Positions 5,575-10,324 of a stretch of DNA of 10,324 nt are shown here, piece by piece. The stretch comes from Spirochaetaceae bacterium (GTDB lineage Bacteria; Spirochaetota; Spirochaetia; DSM-27196; SKKC01). The stretch lies in NCBI GenBank assembly GCA_003554375.1, contig PWGF01000265.1, forward strand, positions 1 through 10,324. Direction: 5' to 3'. Below the pieces are notes generated by a model, which was not told where the DNA came from, did not search any database, and saw nothing but the letters and a program-made list of their open reading frames with translations. Position 1 is the stretch's first letter, and each line of letters starts with the position of its first letter. The position numbers were made by a program, and so were the translations under genes.

Positions 5575-7830
5575 CTATCCCAGCATCAGCTCGTTCGGCG
5601 AATAGTCGTCTACCGGACCAACGGTCAGTCCGAGATACTTCCTGTCGTACAGGGCCATGCGCTCCAGAACAGGATACTCGTCGCAGACGCGACGTATGGC
5701 TCCGTTTTCTTCAAGCTCGCGCATGCGTTTGGAACGGACGGATACTGTGTATACCTGAAGTTTCCGCAGCGCTTCTCGGGCGCCCCAATTCTGCTCTACC
5801 TTCTTGACGAGGCCTCTTGCGTAGTCGTCCAGCGGAACAACAAGAGACTCCGAGTCATCGTCAATCAGACGATATCTTTGGTCTATTTCGGGGAAATCGA
5901 AGTCAAGTGACCGGGCAAGCCTCGAGCTGCTGGTTAAGCTCGAAACTCCCTTCTCGTCCATTTCCTTGTGGAGGTAGAACTCGTCAAAATAGTGGTGTAC
6001 CGCATCGAGTCCTAAGAGATCGGGATGCTTCGGAGCGACCCGTTCGGTCACCTGGGCGGCGTTCCGAAGAAACCCGGGCGGCGGCCCCTGCTCAGTTTGA
6101 AACACGTGGACTTCTCCGTAGGCGGGCAGGCGTCCTTCGCGATTACACCGTCCGGCTGCTTGCGCAATGGAATCGATGCCGGCAATAGAACGGAATACAA
6201 CCGGGAAGTCGATATCGACGCCCGCTTCTATAAGCTGCGTACTGACAACACGACACGGACGCCCATTCCGCAAACGTCTCCGAATCTCTTCAAGTACTGT
6301 CGAGCGATGAACCGGACACATGTTCGCGCTCAGATGGTAGACTGTGTTCGTTTCCCCGGAGCGTTGCCGCAATTGCGCGAAAAGCTCGGAGGCGTCACGC
6401 TTCGTGCTCACTACAGCAAGCGCCTGTTGCCGTTCGACCATCCAATTGGCTACGTCTGCCAGCCCAACAGTGCCGTGCAGTTCCACATTCACGCGCTTGA
6501 GCCGCTCGTAGAGATCTCGTGGATCGGGAACTATTTCGTGGACATCCTCGATCCCGTGATCAAAACCGTTCCGTTTGTGAAGCGCCGGTTGGGTTGCGGT
6601 GCAGAGCACGACCGTGCATCCGTAATTCGCGACCAGACATTGCAGCGCTTCGAGCGTCGGCTTCAGCTGGGTAACGGGCAGCATCTGTGCTTCATCCAGT
6701 ACGATGACGCTTCCGGCAATGTTGTGTAGTTTTCGGCATTTCGACGTACGCGAGGCGAAGAGCGACTCGAAGAACTGCACGTTCGTGGTTACAACAAGCG
6801 GTGCATCCCAGTTCTCGGCGGCCAGCCTCGTCCAAGGGTGTCGTTCATCCGTCACGTAGTTGTTGTGATGCTCAAGAACGGCCCTCTCACCAAGAGCTTC
6901 CTCAAACACAGTGCGAAATGTGGAAGCGGTCTGTTCGATGATGCTGGTATAGGGCACCGCGTAGATCACACGCCGCTGTCCGTTCCTGACCGCATGTCTG
7001 AGTGCAAACGAGAGTGAAGAGAGCGTTTTCCCTCCTCCGGTCGGAACGGTCAGCGAGTAGAACCCGCGACCCAGCTCAGCATTTCGCAGGCACGCTCCAA
7101 GAACCTCGCGGCGCGCGACATTCACCGGCGTCCGCCCGCGCTCTGAGTCGGGGTCAGGGACAAGGTTATCCATGAATACAGCAAGTTCATCGCGCATACG
7201 CCGGAGATCGGCAGTCTGGACCAACCGAACGACCGACTTGCCGGGATCCATGAAGGCCTCGGTGTCCAGAAAGTCTGCGTCAACGAGCGAGGAGAACAGC
7301 ATGCGAATGAACATAGCGAGGTCGAAGCCTGCGTGACCCTGACGGATTGGCGGCGGTTTGATATCGGAGTCGCATTTGACGGTCGGGAGCTGCTCAAGAC
7401 CATGCTCGAACGGCGGAATTCTCTTCTCCAGGCGATCCTTCAGAGACGAACGCCCCGCACTGTTCTTTGGCGGCAAACCCGCATGGTGCCCGGCTATGGT
7501 GAACGCGATTATCGTTCCCGCCGCCGCATTCCCGGCCTCCCGAAGAATGCCATGGGCATACTGGGCACCCGCTGTAGAGTGGTCTACCTTCCCCTTGTGC
7601 GTTTCCATATGGGCGGATTCGCCACCCGCGGAAGCAATGTAACGCTGGAACTCTTCCGAGTACTTCCCTAAGTCGTGCCAAAGGCCGGCCAAGTACGCGA
7701 GTCTCTCCGCGTTGAACGGCTCGGCAAACTGCGAGGCCATCTTGGCTACCGTAACCAAATGGTCCTGAAGCAATTGCCATTCTTCGGGTCCGGTCTCAGG
7801 CTTCGTATGACCGTAATAGACGCCCTGCAT
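5575..7830 (-). CDS. cas3: CRISPR-associated helicase-nuclease Cas3 (HD fused, type I-C)
   Basis: This is the effector nuclease, recruited by Cascade to unwind and shred target DNA. Numbering from the ATG at 7830 (751 residues), the HD nuclease part has H52-D53 in WHDLGKYSEEF, H84 in VDHSTAGAQYA and H115-H116 in AGHHAGLP. The helicase has Walker A PTGGGKT at 263-269, DEAQ at 379-382, TAT at 411-413, STQLIEAGVDIDF at 530-542 and QAAGRCNREGR at 557-567. All look intact. I prefer the start MQGVYYGHTKP because relatives begin close to this segment. An ATG at 7839 is possible but has GGAG only 2 bases away. A TTG at 7902 would add an untypical hydrophobic leader. The gap to the regulator stop is 84 bases. 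Confidence 0.96.
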   Translation of the reverse strand: MQGVYYGHTKPETGPEEWQLLQDHLVTVAKMASQFAEPFNAERLAYLAGLWHDLGKYSEEFQRYIASAGGESAHMETHKGKVDHSTAGAQYAHGILREAGNAAAGTIIAFTIAGHHAGLPPKNSAGRSSLKDRLEKRIPPFEHGLEQLPTVKCDSDIKPPPIRQGHAGFDLAMFIRMLFSSLVDADFLDTEAFMDPGKSVVRLVQTADLRRMRDELAVFMDNLVPDPDSERGRTPVNVARREVLGACLRNAELGRGFYSLTVPTGGGKTLSSLSFALRHAVRNGQRRVIYAVPYTSIIEQTASTFRTVFEEALGERAVLEHHNNYVTDERHPWTRLAAENWDAPLVVTTNVQFFESLFASRTSKCRKLHNIAGSVIVLDEAQMLPVTQLKPTLEALQCLVANYGCTVVLCTATQPALHKRNGFDHGIEDVHEIVPDPRDLYERLKRVNVELHGTVGLADVANWMVERQQALAVVSTKRDASELFAQLRQRSGETNTVYHLSANMCPVHRSTVLEEIRRRLRNGRPCRVVSTQLIEAGVDIDFPVVFRSIAGIDSIAQAAGRCNREGRLPAYGEVHVFQTEQGPPPGFLRNAAQVTERVAPKHPDLLGLDAVHHYFDEFYLHKEMDEKGVSSLTSSSRLARSLDFDFPEIDQRYRLIDDDSESLVVPLDDYARGLVKKVEQNWGAREALRKLQVYTVSVRSKRMRELEENGAIRRVCDEYPVLERMALYDRKYLGLTVGPVDDYSPNELMLG

Positions 7831-7863
7831 ACTATCCATTGCTCCCCAACCATACCCCACCAC

Positions 7864-7882
7864 TGTTGCAACGAGCGCAACA
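7864..7882. promoter_or_regulatory. Inverted repeat in the regulator-cas3 gap, possible operator
   Basis: TGTTGC and GCAACA form a 6-base perfect inverted repeat with a 7-base centre. The left arm lies inside an 8-base palindrome, GTTGCAAC (7865-7872). It sits between the stop of the WYL regulator and the likely cas3 start, the natural place for an operator controlling the cas operon. Binding by the neighbouring regulator is conjecture. An inverted repeat this short can occur by chance. Confidence 0.25.
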
Positions 7883-7914
7883 CACAACACATTTCTTCCC
7901 AAATCCCGTCGAAA

Positions 7915-8901
7915 TCACCTTTCTCCTGGTTCGTACATCCGCCACATCGCCCGCAGCTCACTGATGAACTCCTCACGGAGCCACTGAGGCGCGATGATCT
8001 CGACATCCCGCCCCCAGCCGCGGATCCACGGGTACATTTCGCGCGGCTCGGCAACCGTCGTGCGCCATTCAATTCTGCCGTCAGGAAGCGAATGAACTAC
8101 TTCCCCCGAGTGCCAGCGGGACTCCTGCACACGTGGCGCTACCGCCGCGGAAAACTTCAACACGATTTCGGTGGCGGAATGGCCCCACCAGACGTTCCAG
8201 GCACTATCAAGGAGCGATTGAACGCTCCCGCCTGCGGGAATGGTATAACTGTACTCGGTGAGCGTCGCCTCACGGATTCGATCGAGACGGAGCGTCCGGA
8301 GTTCGTCTTCGCCGTCGCATTGACCGATCACGTGAAACGTTCGACCCGGAGCGTACGCACGAATCTGATGGAGGCCCATTCGAAATCGCCGCTCGGTCTC
8401 CGAGCGAGCCGAATAGTAGCGTAGGTCTATCTGCCGCCCGTCGCCCCAAGCCGTTGTCAGTCGCTCGAGCACGCGCAGAAAATCCGGGTCACGCCGGCTG
8501 CGAACGTCGTCCAGCAGATCGGCGTTTGCTTCAATGACGTCAGCGATTCTCGGTGCGACGGATCGAACCGCCTCTCCGAGTTTGCGGACTGCGGATGCGG
8601 CGTGGGGGTTATAGCGATCGGAATGATCCGCGAGCAGCCTGGTGGCAAGATGCAGCGCCAGCACCTCATGGCGCGTCAGTCGTATACGGTTGAGATAACT
8701 ATCCCGGTTGATGGCGATCCGACGATCCTCGCGTTCGTATACCGCCGCCTCGAGGGAGAGTGCATCGATATCCCGTCCGGCGGTCGCTCGGTGAACGCCC
8801 AGACGCTGGGCAATCTCCGAACGCGTTAGGCCTTCCGGATGACCAAGGAGTAACACCTCAATCTGTTGGAGACGTTGCGCCCGCGATGCAGCAGTTTGCA
8901 T
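7915..8901 (-). CDS. WYL-domain transcriptional regulator (DeoR-like winged helix)
   Basis: This 328-residue protein has a winged helix-turn-helix at about 8-60 (LTRSEIAQRLGVHRATAGRDIDAL), a helical linker, a WYL domain at about 145-215 and a C-terminal WCX-like region ending REEFISELRAMWRMYE. WYL regulators often flank CRISPR and other defence loci and sense nucleic-acid or nucleotide ligands. The signature motif is degenerate: TFHVIGQC at 188-195 stands where family members have a WYLVGYC-like sequence, while the conserved arginines in LRTLRLDRIR (201-210) remain. It lies directly upstream of cas3 on the same strand, so it probably controls the operon and perhaps itself. The ribosome binding site is weak (GGGTGAG about 10 bases upstream of the ATG). 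Whether it represses or activates cannot be told. Confidence 0.88.
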   Translation of the reverse strand: MQTAASRAQRLQQIEVLLLGHPEGLTRSEIAQRLGVHRATAGRDIDALSLEAAVYEREDRRIAINRDSYLNRIRLTRHEVLALHLATRLLADHSDRYNPHAASAVRKLGEAVRSVAPRIADVIEANADLLDDVRSRRDPDFLRVLERLTTAWGDGRQIDLRYYSARSETERRFRMGLHQIRAYAPGRTFHVIGQCDGEDELRTLRLDRIREATLTEYSYTIPAGGSVQSLLDSAWNVWWGHSATEIVLKFSAAVAPRVQESRWHSGEVVHSLPDGRIEWRTTVAEPREMYPWIRGWGRDVEIIAPQWLREEFISELRAMWRMYEPGER

Positions 8902-8925
8902 AGTCGCAATAGCTCACCCACTCCG

Positions 8926-9492
8926 TTATACCCTGGGACCAGTGTGCAAGCAAGGGATTGCTCGGTAGTTACCGCTCGTCATACGTACCCACTCATCCAG
9001 ATAGCTCACCGCATGCCGCCGAAACGCATCCTCGCCCTCCACCTGCCGCAGTTGAAACAGATAGTCCTCCAGCCGCATCGCAAGCTGCGACTCGCTCAGC
9101 GAGCGCTTGTTCGCTTCCCGGAACGCTGCATCCAAAAGGCCCGCCGCCCGCCTGCGAGCCCGCGCACGGCGCCCACTCCTCCCCGCAGCATCGGAGCGGG
9201 TGAGCAGGTGGTATTCAACGTCAGGGAAGAAAGCCCCGAAGGGCCGGGAGTCCTCGAGATCGTAGCGGACGACGATGAGGTATTGGCCCAACGAGACGTC
9301 GAAGATGATGTCGACATTTCGGGGTGGGGCGTACGAATCTACAAAAAGGATGGAAACTACAGCGTCTCCGCCCGACTTACCGTCGATGGAGATTCGGTCA
9401 CCCTTGGAAACGTTAATCTGAGGGTGATTACGGTGGAAGTGACGGCAGTGAGTGTTGACTCGCATGTAGTTGCGGAGCACGACGACGACCAT
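8926..9492 (-). CDS. Unrecognised protein upstream of the WYL regulator
   Basis: I do not recognise this 188-residue protein (from the ATG at 9492). The first half alternates charged and hydrophobic strand-like stretches (VSILFVDSY, VDIIFDVSL, YLIVVRYDLE). Residues 105-117 are strongly basic (RSGRRARARRRAA). The last part (118-171) reads as amphipathic helices, for example SQLAMRLEDYLFQLRQ and HAVSYLDEWVRM. No signal peptide or membrane segment is seen. It ends 24 bases before the regulator on the same strand and may be co-transcribed with it, which would make it a candidate accessory of the CRISPR locus. The start is uncertain: the frame extends to 9672, and no good ribosome binding site is visible. 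The opposite strand is also open over 8866-9498, but it lacks helix-like protein character through most of that span. Confidence 0.5.
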   Translation of the reverse strand: MVVVVLRNYMRVNTHCRHFHRNHPQINVSKGDRISIDGKSGGDAVVSILFVDSYAPPRNVDIIFDVSLGQYLIVVRYDLEDSRPFGAFFPDVEYHLLTRSDAAGRSGRRARARRRAAGLLDAAFREANKRSLSESQLAMRLEDYLFQLRQVEGEDAFRRHAVSYLDEWVRMTSGNYRAIPCLHTGPRV

Positions 9493-9689
9493 TCTTGACG
9501 GACCGCCGCACCGTTCAGCACCGACGGCAGGGACGACGTAACAACCCACGGCTCCGAAGCATACGAGCAGTGGACGGAGCCGCACGGGGGCTAAGCAGTC
9601 AGGCTGTCGAGCGATCCACACTTCGATCCCAGCGCCGCGTCGAGGTGACGGTACGCTGCGGGCTCGGGCCACCGGCGGGGAGATGGGGG

Positions 9690-10065
9690 ATGGATGGGCT
9701 TGTGAGCACGCTGGGAGCGCTCTTTGTGGCGGGGCTTACGGTAGGAGTGGGGCCGTGTATGGTCCATTGTGCTCCGGCGCTCGCGTTCTACGTCACCGGT
9801 ACGGCCGATGGCTGGCGAGCCGGGCTCAAGGCGGCCCTCGGCTTCGCCCTGGCGCGCCTCTCAGCTCATACGCTGCTCGGAGCGCTCGCGGGCGGGATCG
9901 GCGCCTCGCTGGTGACCCCCTTGCTCCTCCTTGGCCCGGCGGCGGGCCTGCTGCCGAAGGTTCTCAAGACCCCCCCTCCTGCTCCAGATCCTCAGGCGCG
10001 CCTCTGGGATCCTTTTGCTGCTTCTCGGGTTCGCGTTGGCGTGGGGGGCCGCAGCGAGGCTGTGA
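9690..10065 (+). pseudogene. Decayed TauE/SafE (DsbD_2-like) membrane protein gene, internal deletion plus frameshift
   Basis: From the ATG at 9690, preceded by GGGGAGATGGGGG, the frame encodes a first membrane helix with the cysteine motif GLTVGVGPCMVHCAP (C23, C27) and a second helix ALGFALARLSAHTLLGALAG. These resemble the start of TauE/SafE-like, DsbD_2-type proteins. The text then goes straight to GASLVTPLLLLGPAAGLLPK, which resembles the penultimate helix of such proteins, so the middle helices seem to be missing. After the seven C at 9970-9976 the frame changes: dropping one base gives LLLQILRRASGILLLLLGFA and a TGA at 10063, a fitting last helix. The restored product is about 124 residues, where relatives have roughly 200-230. 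Without the correction the frame reads on to a stop at 10104. Family assignment is from memory of its motifs. Confidence 0.6.
9970..9976 (+). repeat. Run of seven C at the frameshift point
   Basis: Seven consecutive C sit where the membrane-protein frame breaks. Six would keep the last hydrophobic helix in frame. The run could be a sequencing error, a fixed mutation or a slippage-prone tract. Confidence 0.6.
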
Positions 10066-10190
10066 TGGGTAGCTTCACGGTGGCAGCCCGGCGCATTTCG
10101 CCTTAGAATAATAGAAGGCTGCAATCGCGCGGCGATCGTGCGGTAAGTGCGCGGCCGGGACTGCTGCAAGAGCGCATTGAGAGGGAGATC

Positions 10191-10324
10191 GTGAGGAGGA
10201 AATCGTTCCGGAAGTCGGCGGAGCTGCTCGTACTGGTGCTCTTCATTGCTGTCGGCACGGCGGTGGTGCTGCGCGGCATGCCCTCCCCAGAAACGGCCGG
10301 CGACCGGTCTGCGCCGGCGCCGGC
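10191..10324 (+). CDS. N-terminal part of an exported or membrane-anchored protein, runs off the window
   Basis: A GTG at 10191, preceded by GAGAGGGAG, opens a frame that stays open to the edge. The first residues are basic (VRRKSFRKS), followed by a single hydrophobic stretch ELLVLVLFIAVGTAVVLRG and then a Pro/Ala/Gly-rich segment. This is the layout of a signal peptide or an N-terminal anchor with a flexible linker. The codons before the GTG are also open back to the stop at 10104-10106, so the start is not certain. It lies 125 bases after the decayed membrane gene on the same strand and may have shared its operon. Only 44 codons are visible, so no function can be given. Confidence 0.5.
   Translation, partial: MRRKSFRKSAELLVLVLFIAVGTAVVLRGMPSPETAGDRSAPAP

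Noticed and set aside
7831..7902. Longer Cas3 start at a TTG, giving a hydrophobic N terminus like a signal peptide
   Set aside because: Cas3 is cytosolic, relatives start close to the VYYGHTKP segment, TTG is a rare start, and no good ribosome binding site precedes it.
5817..8424. Long plus-strand open frames opposite cas3 and the regulator
   Set aside because: They mirror strongly conserved genes on the minus strand, and their translations show no recognisable motifs.
9051..9062. TTGAAAC-like match that resembles the repeat end
   Set aside because: Only about seven bases match, with no G+C-rich hairpin beside it and inside a probable coding region.
9593..9660. Possible tRNA-like stretch with TTCGATCCC
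   Set aside because: No cloverleaf with acceptor and anticodon stems can be formed around it.
10194..10199. AGGAGG as a ribosome binding site for a gene starting further right
   Set aside because: No ATG, GTG or TTG lies at a suitable distance after it; the GTG at 10191 with GAGAGGGAG upstream fits better.

Overview
The window is dominated by one complete type I-C CRISPR-Cas operon on the minus strand. Read in transcription order, from high to low coordinates, it runs: a WYL-family regulator (7915-8901), cas3 (5575-7830), cas5c (4904-5563), cas8c (3198-4907) with a probable internally translated cas11c (3198-3557), cas7c (2306-3196), cas4 (1631-2293), cas1 (606-1634), cas2 (311-601), a leader (133-310) and a single CRISPR repeat (101-132). 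Spacing is tight: cas5/cas8 and cas4/cas1 each share a 4-base ATGA overlap, and the other gaps from cas3 to cas2 are 1-12 bases. This implies one polycistronic transcript. Cas3 is the HD nuclease-helicase. Cas5c, Cas7c, Cas8c and Cas11c form Cascade, with Cas5c also processing the crRNA. Cas4-Cas1-Cas2 carry out spacer acquisition.

The striking point is the memory side. All cas genes look intact, yet only one repeat follows the leader. No second repeat appears in the next 100 bases, where one should begin about 35 bases on. Instead, bases 2-145 on the plus strand read as an open frame with a coiled-coil look, and its last codons are supplied by the repeat itself. The array has either been deleted into a neighbouring gene, is an empty start-up array, or was collapsed in assembly.

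Upstream of the regulator, on the same strand, is an unrecognised 188-residue protein gene (8926-9492). To its right, on the plus strand, lies a decayed membrane-protein gene of the TauE/SafE / DsbD_2-like group (9690-10065). It appears to have lost its middle helices and carries a frameshift at a run of seven C. After it comes the start of a gene for an exported or N-terminally anchored protein that runs off the edge (10191-10324). The 197 bases between the divergent genes (9493-9689) and the 125 bases at 10066-10190 show no feature I can support.

The host cannot be named. The right flank is clearly richer in G+C than the cas genes: one 60-base row inside cas8c is 50% and one in the membrane gene is 73%. 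That fits a fairly high-GC bacterium that acquired the CRISPR locus by transfer. The type I-C system, the I-C repeat and the bacterial ribosome binding sites point to Bacteria.
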